Shown in pieces: positions 24,306 through 31,640 of a stretch of 31,640 bases of DNA (within the stretch, counting starts at the first letter, position 1; every line of letters starts with the position of its first letter). The stretch comes from JBGTIS01 sp041745535 (lineage in GTDB: Bacteria; Bacteroidota; Bacteroidia; Cytophagales; Cyclobacteriaceae). The position numbers and the translations under genes were made by a program. The stretch spans positions 1 through 31,640 of the forward strand of contig JBGTIS010000375.1 of assembly GCA_041745535.1 (NCBI GenBank), written 5' to 3'. A model generated the notes under the pieces. That model worked only from the letters and a program-made list of their open reading frames with translations. It was not told the origin of the DNA and did no database searches.

Positions 24306-26114
24306 CTAATTAAGTGGTAAACTTATATTGATTTTGGTTCCGTGGCCTATTTCTGATTCTACGGCAAAATTTCCATTAATAAAACTGGTTCGTTCTTTCA
24401 TATTGAATATGCCATGGCCTGAAGCCGCGAAATGACCGTTATGGATGAGTTCGTCATAATCAAACCCTTTTCCATTATCTGAAATCTCAAGATTAAGATA
24501 GGCAGGATTATGAGTAAGAATAACCTTAATTTCTTCCGCTTCCGAATATTTCATAGCATTATTAACAGCTTCCTGAATAATACGGTACAGGTTTGTTTCT
24601 ATGTTTTGCTCTAAGCGGTTAATAAAGCCCGTCCGGTTTTCAAATATTACTTTTTTATCGGATAAACGGCTTACCTCGGCACAAAACTTTTTAATGGTAG
24701 CCACAATACCATAATCGCTTAATGCACTGGGTGTCAGATTGAAAGATACTCTCCGTACTTCCCGGATCACGCGTTGCAAAATTTCCCGGGTTTCCCTGAT
24801 CAGTTTTTGCCTTGAGGTTTCGTTCTGCGATAACTCCGCGGCTTCCAGTTTAAATTTCAACGCCGTTAGCAATTGCCCAATACCATCGTGTATGTCTCTG
24901 GAAATTCGCTTTCGCTCCTCTTCCTGGCCCTCTAAAATGAGGTTAGAACGAAAACGCTGTTCTTTCACCTTACTTTCTATTTTTTCACGATTAATTTCCT
25001 GCGACCGGGCCTCTGCTTCTTTCTTCTCAGTAACATCAGTACAAATAACCATAAAATTCTCTGTGGATGAATCCTGATTGATTAACGGAACGATATTCAT
25101 GCTTAGCCATAAAAAATCGCCATCGCTGGTAGTTAATTTTATTTCCCCATTCCAGGAGTTTCCCTTTTCCAAAACGTGTTGAATATCCTGAAGATATTCC
25201 GCCTTATATCCTTCCTGCTCAAGCCATTGAAACAGGTTAGATGGCAACTGCTCTATTTCAAATTCAGTAACTTCCAGGAATTTATCGGAGAGGTATACAA
25301 AATTCCCCTCAACATCAGTTTTAGCATACAAAGTAGCCAAATCGGTTTCTACATCCACATCGGCCAGTTCCTGATACGATTGCTCCAAGGAACGATACAA
25401 CATATTTATTTCAGAGGCCATATTTTTGGCTATATCTTCTGAAGTTATCAAATCTTTAATGGTTTGGCTAATTTTTATGGCAATGGGCCGGAAAATAAAC
25501 AGGAGTTCAAATGCAATAATGGCCAGGGAAATTAAAAGCAGAATCACTTCAAAATTTTTCACCTGAATCACTTTAGCCTTGGCTTCATCGTCGTACAGGA
25601 ACACAATCCTATCCATTCCGTCCAGAAACTTACCTTCATTAACTAAAATATTATTGATATAAGGTTGTAATAAGGCGGCTGGCACTGTAGCATTCTCCTT
25701 TAATAAATCGAGCAGAGAATTACCATTGGTTACAATGCTGTGGTAGTAAGGTTCAATTTTTTCGTACATGCCAGCGATCTGCTCACTTCTCTCGCCAGTA
25801 ATGCCCAGTTCCGCATCGCCATGCGACAATCCTTCATGCGATTTTATCCATAAATTAAGAGCGGAATCCAGCTCTTCTGTTTTTCGAAGTCGTAGATTTT
25901 GATTGTCAGTACCATTAATCTGAAGGGCCAATTTACTGATTTTTTGGCTAAGCATACGCTGCCGGCCCGCTAGGTTGATGACCCGAGAATCGTTTTCCTG
26001 TTTGCTTACAAAATTCTGAATAAGCATCTGGCTTAGTATAATTGCGGCTGCTATGCCACTTAAGGCCAAAACATACAGTAAACCTATGCGCTCAAACTTG
26101 TACTTATGTGTCAC
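24306..26114 (-). CDS. NarX-like sensor histidine kinase with PAS domain
   Basis: The protein has 602 residues, from a GTG start; the next Met is past the first membrane helix. In order: TM1 (about 11-33); a periplasmic helical sensor domain starting INLAGRQRMLSQKIS (46-60), the PilJ/NarX P-box type known to bind nitrate and nitrite in NarX; TM2 (about 189-208); a coiled linker; a PAS domain (about 258-365); and a HisKA_3 domain with phospho-acceptor His409 in EEERKRISRDIHDG. The C-terminal HATPase has EAVNNAMKYS, ISDNGKGFD and a final GHGTKINISLPL. It would phosphorylate the NarL-type regulator 8 bp downstream. A terminator-like hairpin lies just ahead of the start (26138-26181). Nitrate as ligand is inferred. 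Confidence 0.9.
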   Translation of the reverse strand: MTHKYKFERIGLLYVLALSGIAAAIILSQMLIQNFVSKQENDSRVINLAGRQRMLSQKISKLALQINGTDNQNLRLRKTEELDSALNLWIKSHEGLSHGDAELGITGERSEQIAGMYEKIEPYYHSIVTNGNSLLDLLKENATVPAALLQPYINNILVNEGKFLDGMDRIVFLYDDEAKAKVIQVKNFEVILLLISLAIIAFELLFIFRPIAIKISQTIKDLITSEDIAKNMASEINMLYRSLEQSYQELADVDVETDLATLYAKTDVEGNFVYLSDKFLEVTEFEIEQLPSNLFQWLEQEGYKAEYLQDIQHVLEKGNSWNGEIKLTTSDGDFLWLSMNIVPLINQDSSTENFMVICTDVTEKKEAEARSQEINREKIESKVKEQRFRSNLILEGQEEERKRISRDIHDGIGQLLTALKFKLEAAELSQNETSRQKLIRETREILQRVIREVRRVSFNLTPSALSDYGIVATIKKFCAEVSRLSDKKVIFENRTGFINRLEQNIETNLYRIIQEAVNNAMKYSEAEEIKVILTHNPAYLNLEISDNGKGFDYDELIHNGHFAASGHGIFNMKERTSFINGNFAVESEIGHGTKINISLPLN

Positions 26115-26130
26115 CAGACAATTATTTAAA

Positions 26131-26181
26131 AAGGGAAACCCGCAAAAACAAATTAAGTAATAACTTAACTATTTTGCGGGT
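26131..26181 (-). terminator. Terminator-like hairpin between nirD and the sensor kinase gene
   Basis: ACCCGCAAAA (26138-26147) pairs with TTTTGCGGGT (26172-26181), and an inner stem TTAAGT/ACTTAA (26153-26158 with 26163-26168) closes on an AATA loop. On the minus strand the stem is followed by TTCCC and five T's. It is 25 bp after the nirD stop and ends only about 23 bp before the kinase GTG, so it terminates nirBD or attenuates read-through into the regulator operon. Confidence 0.8.
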
Positions 26182-26206
26182 GTTCATAAAAATTTTTAAT
26201 AGTTTT

Positions 26207-26581
26207 TTATTCAAACCCTATGTAAACATAACCGTCTTCTATTTTTACCGGATACACAGCAATGTCACATTCGCTTCCATTCAGGTTTTTACCAGAAACT
26301 AATGAAAAGTTTCTTTTATGAAACGGACAGGATACCTTGGGTTCATCCTTCTCTGAACCAATCATTCCTCTGGAAAGAATCATCTGCGTTTTATGTGGAC
26401 AAAGGTTTTGACAGGCATACCATTGGTTGCGACGGGTAAAATTAAAAACAGCGATTTGTAAACCCTTATAAAACACACAGGCGCCGCCATTATCGGGAAA
26501 AGCAGCAGTTCTGGCGGCCTTGTACCAATATTTTACATCCTCTGCTTTTACTGTTTTATACACTTCAATATCTGTCATCAT
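26207..26581 (-). CDS. nirD: Nitrite reductase (NADH) small subunit, Rieske-type
   Basis: The protein has about 124 residues from the tandem ATG at 26581/26578. The open frame extends 30 codons upstream into nirB, but that part is Lys/Gln-rich and unlike NirD. The Rieske fold is complete, and the 2Fe-2S ligands are kept: Cys61-P-His63 (NLCPHKTQ) and Cys85-x2-His88 (VSCPFHKRNF). It is the partner of NirB in NADH-dependent reduction of nitrite to ammonium in the cytoplasm. It begins 40 bp after the nirB stop, so it is cotranscribed. A strong hairpin follows its stop. Ligand retention means it may carry a real cluster, unlike the E. coli form as I recall it. Confidence 0.92.
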   Translation of the reverse strand: MMTDIEVYKTVKAEDVKYWYKAARTAAFPDNGGACVFYKGLQIAVFNFTRRNQWYACQNLCPHKTQMILSRGMIGSEKDEPKVSCPFHKRNFSLVSGKNLNGSECDIAVYPVKIEDGYVYIGFE

Positions 26582-26621
26582 AAGCTTAATAAAATTTTGA
26601 TCAGGTTTAGAAATTTTATTT

Positions 26622-29123
26622 TTATTTAACTCCCCAGGCTGCTGGCACTTTTTGTCCTCTGATGTCTTCAAATTTCAGGGTTGGGTCCGATTCATTCGCA
26701 TTCACGAAATGGGTAAAACGCGCTCTTAATTCTGGATTATTTACCACTTCTTTCCACTCGCATTTATATACTTTAAGTGTCTGCTCCATTTCTATTTCCA
26801 GTTGTCCGCCTATGCCCAGACAATCGTTTACGACCACATCTTTGAGGTATTCTATTCCGCCTTCCAGCTTATTCAACCAGGTTGCAGTACGGGTTAGTGG
26901 TTCAGCGGTTTTAATGTAAAACATCAGGAAACGGTCGATATATTTGATACACGTTTCCCTGTCTACATCCTGCGCCAACAGCACAGCATGCCGCGGTTTG
27001 GCCCCACCATTGCCACATACAAACAGATTCCAGCCTTTCTCGGTAGCGATAATGCCAAAATCTTTACTTTGTGCCTCAGCACATTCTCTGATACAGCCAG
27101 AAACCGCACTTTTAAGCTTATGCGGAGATCGCAAACCTTTGTAGCGATCCTCAATTTCTATGGCAAATGAAACCGAATCGTGCAGCCCGTAACGGCACCA
27201 GGTTGACCCTACGCAACTTTTCACAGTTCTCAAAGATTTACCATAGGCATGACCGCTTTCGAAACCCGCTTCTATCAATTCCTCCCAGATGTCAGGAAGC
27301 TGGTCTACCCGTGCGCCAAACATATCGATACGCTGACCACCGGTAATTTTGGTATAGAGATTATACTTTTCGGCTATGCGACCAATGGCCATTAATTTTT
27401 GTGGGGTAATTTCACCTCCGGCAACTCTGGGAACTACCGAATACGTTCCGCCACGCTGAATGTTGGCCAGAAAACGGTCGTTGGTATCCTGAATGGTGCT
27501 TTGTTTCACGATAAGTTCATTCCAGATACTCGCCAGAATAGAAGCTACGGCTGGTTTACAAACTTCGCAACCATCGCCCTGACCATACTGGTCCAGTAAA
27601 TCATTGTATGATTTAATTTCTTGTACCTTAACCAAGTCGTACAATTCCTGACGGGTATAGTCGAAGTGCTCGCACAAAACCTTGCGCACCCGCTTTCCCA
27701 TAGATTTTAAGGTTTCATGGAAAAGATCTGTTACCATTGGCATACAGCCCCCACAACCAGTACCCGCTTTAGTACAGGCTTTGATTTGTGCTACACTTTC
27801 CATATTGCCTTCCTTAACAGCAGCGCAGATGGCACCTTTTGTTACACCTTCACAAGAACAGATAGTAGCTTCATCGGGCAGATTTTCGACTCCCTGTCCG
27901 GTTGAATCGACACCGCGTGCCCCCAGAATCAGATCTTCTGGATTTGGTGGCAGGCTCATCCCGGTCTGTGTGATCTGTAACAGCATATTATAGGCTTCTG
28001 CTTCTCCTACCAATACACCTCCCAAAAGCTTTTTCCCATCAGGAGAAACATTAATCCGCTTATAATGTCCTTTTACTTTATCTTCGTAAACAATGGGCTG
28101 GTGAGCGTTTTGCGTACAGAAAGGATCACCAAAGCTGGCTACGTCTACGCCAATTAGCTTGAGTTTGGTAGACATATCAAAAGTTTTGAAAGCTTTGCTA
28201 AAATCTCCTGACAAATGTTTTACTACTATATCGGCCATTTCGTAGCCGGGAGCTACCAGACCATAAATCATATTGTTGTGCAATGCTACTTCGCCAATGG
28301 CATAAATATCAGGGTCGCTGGTTTGCAGATAATCGTTTACCACAACACCTCCACGATTTCCTACCTCTAAACCATACTGCCTGGCCAGTTCGTCGCGCGG
28401 GCGAATTCCCGCCGAAATTACCAGCATCTCTACGTCCAGCTTGGAATTATCAGAGAACTGAAGCCCTTCCAGCTTACCATTGCCCAATATTTCACTGGTA
28501 TTTTTGTTTAAATGAACCTGAATACCCAACTGCTCTATTTTATAGCGCAGCATCCTGGCACCCGATTCGTCCAACTGTCTGGGCATTAGCCGGGAAGCAA
28601 ATTCAACCACATGCGTTTCAAGGCCCAAATCCATTACCGCTTTGGCAGCCTCCAGTCCTAAAAGGCCACCGCCCATTACGGCCGCGTTTTTTACTTTTTT
28701 GCCAAAATCAATAATAGCATCCAAATCTTCAATGGTGCGGTATACAAATACACCCCGCTTGTCAGTTCCTTTAATAGGAGGCACAAAGGGGCTGGAACCA
28801 GTAGCAATTACCAGTTTATCGTAGGAAATGGTGGCGCCTTTGTGAGTTTTAATGGTTTTTGCATCGCGATTAATTTCCACAATTAGTTCCCCTGTATAAA
28901 GTTCTATGTTATTTTCCGCATACCAGGTAGCCGGAGCCATACTTAACTCTTCTACAGTAGTTCCGGTAAAATAAGCGCTCAGGTGTACCCTGTCGTAAGC
29001 TGGCCGTAATTCTTCACCAAACACTGTTACCTTATAATACTGATCGGAGCCTGCTCTTGAGCGAAGCTTTTCACAGAACTTGTAACCCACCATGCCGTTA
29101 CCAATTACTATGATGCTTTCCAT
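26622..29123 (-). CDS. nirB: Nitrite reductase (NADH) large subunit
   Basis: The protein has 833 residues, the standard NirB length. Residues 1-300 are the FAD/NAD reductase part (IVIGNGMVGYKF, AAVMGGGLLGLEAAKAV). A BFD-like 2Fe-2S site follows at Cys422/Cys424 with CGGC about 30 residues on, then a second related region with CEVC. The NiR/SiR catalytic half begins near residue 550. The 4Fe-4S and siroheme ligands are Cys637-x5-Cys643 (CVGSTWC) and Cys677-x3-Cys681 (CIREC). It performs the six-electron reduction of nitrite to ammonium with NADH. nirD follows. The upstream region shared with cobA carries three TACGTA palindromes. Confidence 0.97.
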   Translation of the reverse strand: MESIIVIGNGMVGYKFCEKLRSRAGSDQYYKVTVFGEELRPAYDRVHLSAYFTGTTVEELSMAPATWYAENNIELYTGELIVEINRDAKTIKTHKGATISYDKLVIATGSSPFVPPIKGTDKRGVFVYRTIEDLDAIIDFGKKVKNAAVMGGGLLGLEAAKAVMDLGLETHVVEFASRLMPRQLDESGARMLRYKIEQLGIQVHLNKNTSEILGNGKLEGLQFSDNSKLDVEMLVISAGIRPRDELARQYGLEVGNRGGVVVNDYLQTSDPDIYAIGEVALHNNMIYGLVAPGYEMADIVVKHLSGDFSKAFKTFDMSTKLKLIGVDVASFGDPFCTQNAHQPIVYEDKVKGHYKRINVSPDGKKLLGGVLVGEAEAYNMLLQITQTGMSLPPNPEDLILGARGVDSTGQGVENLPDEATICSCEGVTKGAICAAVKEGNMESVAQIKACTKAGTGCGGCMPMVTDLFHETLKSMGKRVRKVLCEHFDYTRQELYDLVKVQEIKSYNDLLDQYGQGDGCEVCKPAVASILASIWNELIVKQSTIQDTNDRFLANIQRGGTYSVVPRVAGGEITPQKLMAIGRIAEKYNLYTKITGGQRIDMFGARVDQLPDIWEELIEAGFESGHAYGKSLRTVKSCVGSTWCRYGLHDSVSFAIEIEDRYKGLRSPHKLKSAVSGCIRECAEAQSKDFGIIATEKGWNLFVCGNGGAKPRHAVLLAQDVDRETCIKYIDRFLMFYIKTAEPLTRTATWLNKLEGGIEYLKDVVVNDCLGIGGQLEIEMEQTLKVYKCEWKEVVNNPELRARFTHFVNANESDPTLKFEDIRGQKVPAAWGVK

Positions 29124-29183
29124 ATTTGCAAAATTTTACGTTAATTCAATAAGTTTTCTCAGTACTTAATTTTAATTATGCTG

Positions 29184-29256
29184 CTAAACTACGAAAAAGA
29201 TTTCTTTTTTTACGTAATAATACGTAATTTATTTTAAATTTATGGCGAATTACGTA
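29184..29256. promoter_or_regulatory. nirB/cobA divergent control region with three TACGTA palindromes
   Basis: TACGTA occurs at 29211-29216, 29221-29226 and 29251-29256. The first two form TACGTA-N4-TACGTA, the same pair as upstream of the porin-nas operon and facing its minus-strand gene in the same way; the flanking T-run and a following ATTTTAAATT are also shared. A weak -7 match, TAGTTTAG on the minus strand (29184-29191), lies 19 bp from the pair. The third site is 29 bp ahead of the cobA start. Joint control of nitrite reductase and siroheme synthesis is inferred. Confidence 0.65.
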
Positions 29257-29284
29257 GAAAACTGGTTTTTAAACTTAAAATACT

Positions 29285-30043
29285 ATGGTACAACCAAAAC
29301 TAACCTTAGTAGGAGCAGGCCCGGGCGATCCTGATTTGATTACATTAAAAGGAATTAAAGCTCTGGAAAGTGCTGATGTAATATTGTATGACGCACTGGC
29401 GAATATTGCTTTACTGGATTATGCTCGACCAGAAGCTTTAAAAATTTTCGTAGGCAAGCGCGCCGGGCAGCATTACCTGATACAGCGGGAAATTAATCAG
29501 TTGATTGTGCAGTATGCTTTTTCTCATGGTCATGTAGTGCGGCTAAAGGGCGGCGATCCGTTTGTATTTGGCCGCGGACAGGAGGAAAAGTTATATGCGT
29601 TAAAGCATGGAGTAGAGGTTGCTGTGGTACCCGGCATTAGTAGTGCACTAGCAGTACCTGCTACCAACCATATTCCGCTGACCCATCGTGGACTAAATGA
29701 AAGCTTTTGGGTAGTAACCGGTACCACCCGCAGCGGGCACCTTTCTCAAGACCTTGCCCTGGCTGCTCAGTCATCCGCGACCGTGGTTATATTAATGGGC
29801 ATGAAAAAGTTGAATGAAATTGTACAGCTATTTTTTTCCATGCGAGGCGATCATGAGCCAATTGCTATTATTCAGAACGGCACTTGCCACAACGAGAAAG
29901 CCGGTGTCGGCACATTGAAAAATATCTGCGAAGTGGTAAAAGCCAAACAATTAGCGTCGCCTGCCATTATAGTAATAGGAGGGGTGGTAAAAAAATATCC
30001 TGCCGGACTAACTCATTTTTTATCTGCTCATAAAATTATTTGA
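29285..30043 (+). CDS. cobA: Uroporphyrinogen-III C-methyltransferase (SUMT)
   Basis: The protein has 252 residues, a single-domain SUMT. The N-terminal LTLVGAGPGDPDLITLKG and the motif VRLKGGDPFVFGRGQEE are the SAM-binding signatures of the family; VPGISSALAVPATNHIPLTHRG is the following conserved block. It methylates uroporphyrinogen III at C2 and C7 to give precorrin-2, the first step to siroheme. It diverges from nirB, whose product needs siroheme, and is followed by the next enzyme of the pathway. No cobalamin genes are near, so siroheme is the likely end product. Confidence 0.95.
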   Translation: MVQPKLTLVGAGPGDPDLITLKGIKALESADVILYDALANIALLDYARPEALKIFVGKRAGQHYLIQREINQLIVQYAFSHGHVVRLKGGDPFVFGRGQEEKLYALKHGVEVAVVPGISSALAVPATNHIPLTHRGLNESFWVVTGTTRSGHLSQDLALAAQSSATVVILMGMKKLNEIVQLFFSMRGDHEPIAIIQNGTCHNEKAGVGTLKNICEVVKAKQLASPAIIVIGGVVKKYPAGLTHFLSAHKII

Positions 30044-30087
30044 TAAAGTTTTATTAAATAATCTGCCGGGTAGTTTCATAAAACAAT

Positions 30088-30100
30088 CGCTACTGTAGCG
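30088..30100. repeat. Short perfect inverted repeat CGCTAC-T-GTAGCG
   Basis: A 6-bp inverted repeat around a single T lies between cobA and the siroheme synthase gene, 51 bp upstream of the latter. It could be an operator or a small hairpin; no T-run follows, so it is not a terminator. Confidence 0.3.
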
Positions 30101-30150
30101 TGCGAATATCTGTGGAAATTTATACTTTCACAGCAGTAAATTTTTTAATT

Positions 30151-30777
30151 ATGTTCCAGTCAAAAGAAAACAATCAGGGAAATACACTATTTCCCATATT
30201 TCTGAAACTGCATCACCTCAACCTTTTAATTGTAGGAGGCGGTGCTGTTGGTTTGGAGAAACTTGAAGCTGTGCTGCGCAATAGTCCTGACACCAAAATC
30301 ACCCTGGTTGCCAAAGAAATTCTTCAGCCCGCCATCATCGAGCTTGCTAAAAGTCATCCGAATATTAAACTTATTGAAAGAAAGTTTAAAAAGAAAGATC
30401 TGAAAGATAAGGACGTGGTGATTCTGGCGACTGACCAGCGCAAACTACATGAGAAAATAAAGAAACGAACTCGAAAAATGCATTTGCTCACCAATGTAGC
30501 CGATACTCCTGATCTGTGCGATTTTTACCTGGGTTCGGTGGTGAAGAAGGGAGACCTGAAAATAGGGATTTCCAGCAATGGCAAATCTCCTACCCTGACC
30601 AAAAGAATCAGACAATACCTGGAAGAAGCCATTCCTGACGATGTGCAGCAATTACTGGATAACCTCAAGGATGTGCGCGATCAGTTGAAAGGCGATTTTG
30701 AGTATAAAGTAAAAAAATTGAATGAAGTAACGGCCGACTGGCTGCAAAATAATAAAAATGGAGATAAAAAATCTTGA
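30151..30777 (+). CDS. Precorrin-2 dehydrogenase / sirohydrochlorin ferrochelatase (Met8/CysG-N type)
   Basis: The protein has about 208 residues from the ATG at 30151; a GTG 17 codons upstream (30100) gives an unconserved leader and is less likely. The N-terminal NAD-binding fold is FLKLHHLNLLIVGGGAVGLEKLEAV, followed by DVVILATDQRKLHEKI, then the conserved LLTNVADTPDLCDFYLGSVV and SSNGKSPTLTKRIRQYLE blocks of Met8p/CysG-N. It oxidises precorrin-2 to sirohydrochlorin and inserts iron to make siroheme. It completes the pathway begun by the upstream cobA, so siroheme for NirB is made from this operon. Its last 20 bp overlap the DUF4202 gene. Confidence 0.92.
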   Translation: MFQSKENNQGNTLFPIFLKLHHLNLLIVGGGAVGLEKLEAVLRNSPDTKITLVAKEILQPAIIELAKSHPNIKLIERKFKKKDLKDKDVVILATDQRKLHEKIKKRTRKMHLLTNVADTPDLCDFYLGSVVKKGDLKIGISSNGKSPTLTKRIRQYLEEAIPDDVQQLLDNLKDVRDQLKGDFEYKVKKLNEVTADWLQNNKNGDKKS

Positions 30778-31360
30778 CCGGTTTACCAGCACCATTGCCG
30801 ATTTTGACGCTGCCAATGCCGAAGATCCGCATCAGGAAAAAAACGAGAACGGTAATTTTATAGCGAAAGAATTATTGTATGCCATGCGCATGAGCGAAAT
30901 GCTCACAAAATTTCATCCGGTAGCGTCTGAAGCGTTAGAACTAGCGGTTAGGTGCCAGCATATTCAGCGATGGAAAATTCCCCGCGATTCTTATCCGATG
31001 GATCGAAAGGGATATTTACAATGGCGATCGCAACTGAAAAAATATCATAGCGATCTGGCATCTAAAATTATGAAGGAAAATGGCTATGACAACGAGTTGA
31101 TCGACCGTGTTTCTTTTTTATTAAATAAGAAAAAACTGAAATCAGACCCTGAAACCCAGATACTGGAAGATGTGGTGTGTCTCGTTTTTCTCAAATACTA
31201 TTTCGGCGATTTCCTGGAAAAACATCCGGAAGAAAAGCTCATTGATATTGTGCGGAAAACCTGGAAAAAAATGTCCGAAGATGGTCGTAAATCTGCTAAA
31301 AAGTTGAAATTATCTCCTAAATCCAGTAATATTATTCAGAAAGCGTTACAGACCGTGTAG
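30758..31360 (+). CDS. DUF4202 family protein
   Basis: The protein has 200 residues, soluble and helical. It matches the DUF4202 family: FDAANAEDPHQE, ELLYAMRMSEML, the strongly conserved AVRCQHIQRWKIPRDSYPMD and GYLQWRSQL, then ILEDVVCLVFLKYYF and KTWKKMSEDG. The His and Asp residues in these blocks suggest an HD-like metal site, but no activity is known to me. It starts inside the siroheme synthase gene (20-bp overlap), so the two are coupled, which places it in siroheme/nitrite metabolism by context. Its stop lies 5 bp from the stop of the converging DUF7009-like gene. Confidence 0.85.
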   Translation: MEIKNLDRFTSTIADFDAANAEDPHQEKNENGNFIAKELLYAMRMSEMLTKFHPVASEALELAVRCQHIQRWKIPRDSYPMDRKGYLQWRSQLKKYHSDLASKIMKENGYDNELIDRVSFLLNKKKLKSDPETQILEDVVCLVFLKYYFGDFLEKHPEEKLIDIVRKTWKKMSEDGRKSAKKLKLSPKSSNIIQKALQTV

Positions 31361-31365
31361 AAAAT

Positions 31366-31640
31366 TCAGGATATGGCAGCCGGATTTGGGAAATTATCGC
31401 TTTCATCTTCGGTAGCCTGTTTGTGCAGGCACTGGAAATCCTTTTCAATCAATACAGTTAGGTATTGGTTTTGGGTAAAAGGGATTTTTCTTTCCAAACC
31501 GACCTCCTCCGTGTTAGCCCAGGCACCAGATTGCGCTTTTGGAAGCATGACAGCAATTTCATGCCCGGAATAATTTGCCTGAATATTTTTTATATCCGGA
31601 TGCTGCTGTACCGAATAGCGAAAAGAGGGTTGATTTTCGC
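31366..31640 (-). CDS. DUF7009-like conserved protein, C-terminal part (runs off the right edge)
   Basis: The frame is open from the window edge to the stop at 31366-31368, so only the last 90 or so residues are seen. Visible blocks are PSFRYSVQQ, HEIAVMLPKAQSGAWANTEEVGLE and LTVLIEKDFQCLHKQATEDESDNFPNP. The LIEKDFxCL...EDESDxFPNP ending is one I recognise from small conserved Bacteroidota proteins of the DUF7009 type. An internal ATG exists (31548) but is unlikely to be the start because homologous sequence continues upstream of it. Function unknown; it converges with the DUF4202 gene. Confidence 0.65.
   Translation of the reverse strand, partial: ENQPSFRYSVQQHPDIKNIQANYSGHEIAVMLPKAQSGAWANTEEVGLERKIPFTQNQYLTVLIEKDFQCLHKQATEDESDNFPNPAAIS

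Noticed and set aside
26582..26671. Longer nirD with start inside nirB
   Set aside because: The extra 30 residues are polar and unlike NirD; the MM start at 26581 matches the domain start.
28283..28714. Long open frame opposite nirB, and similar antisense frames opposite moaA (9562-9985), nasA (17603-18178) and DUF389 (7256-7813)
   Set aside because: Shadows of well-supported genes; compositions rich in Arg/Ser/Pro/Cys with no domain match.
30104..30135. CRP-like dyad TGTGG ... TTCACA before the siroheme synthase gene
   Set aside because: Arms match at only 6 of 8 bases and the spacing is not that of CRP/FNR sites.
1..31640. Mobile elements, CRISPR, tRNA genes or phage genes
   Set aside because: No transposase or integrase frames, no regular spaced repeats and no cloverleaf-like sequences were seen in the intergenic regions.

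Overview
The window looks like chromosomal DNA of a member of the Bacteroidota, most likely of the Cytophagales type. The evidence is AT-rich intergenic DNA, weak or absent Shine-Dalgarno sequences, several upstream matches to the Bacteroidota -7 element TAnnTTTG, and gene families typical of that phylum (three DUF1080 proteins, an alginate-export-type porin, a vWA membrane protein). The lineage is inferred from content. No rRNA, tRNA, CRISPR array, insertion sequence or phage gene was seen.

Left part (1-14.8 kb): a partial cyanophycinase gene diverges from cyanophycin synthetase (cphA). Next come a vWA-domain membrane protein, fabG, a secreted DUF1080 protein and a DUF389 membrane protein. 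Molybdopterin genes follow: moaD and moaE on the minus strand, and moaA divergent from them. Then come a small TerB-like protein, rlmN, a second DUF1080 protein divergent from a Gfo/Idh/MocA oxidoreductase, and a DUF1080 lipoprotein.

Right part (14.8-31.6 kb): a nearly complete nitrate-to-ammonium assimilation island. On the minus strand, in transcription order: nirB-nirD (siroheme nitrite reductase); a NarX-like sensor kinase, a NarL-type response regulator and mobA; then an outer-membrane porin, a NarK-type transporter, a NasA nitrate reductase fused to its own FAD reductase and BFD domain, and a rubredoxin fused to a cysteine-poor nitrite/sulfite-reductase-like scaffold. On the plus strand, divergent from nirB, are cobA (SUMT) and a Met8/CysG-N-type siroheme synthase, followed by a DUF4202 protein. 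A partial DUF7009-like gene converges on it at the right edge.

How it fits together: nitrate would enter through the porin and NarK, and be reduced by the NasA fusion (Moco from Moa/MobA, electrons from its own FAD module and perhaps the rubredoxin protein). Nitrite would then be reduced to ammonium by NirBD with siroheme from CobA and the Met8-like protein. Surplus nitrogen could be stored as cyanophycin. The most distinctive regulatory signal is a cluster of TACGTA palindromes (five upstream of the porin-narK-nas operon, three between nirB and cobA). Both clusters contain a TACGTA-N4-TACGTA pair in the same orientation toward the minus-strand gene, a candidate operator for the local nitrate regulator. 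The most distinctive protein is the rubredoxin/pseudo-NiR fusion.
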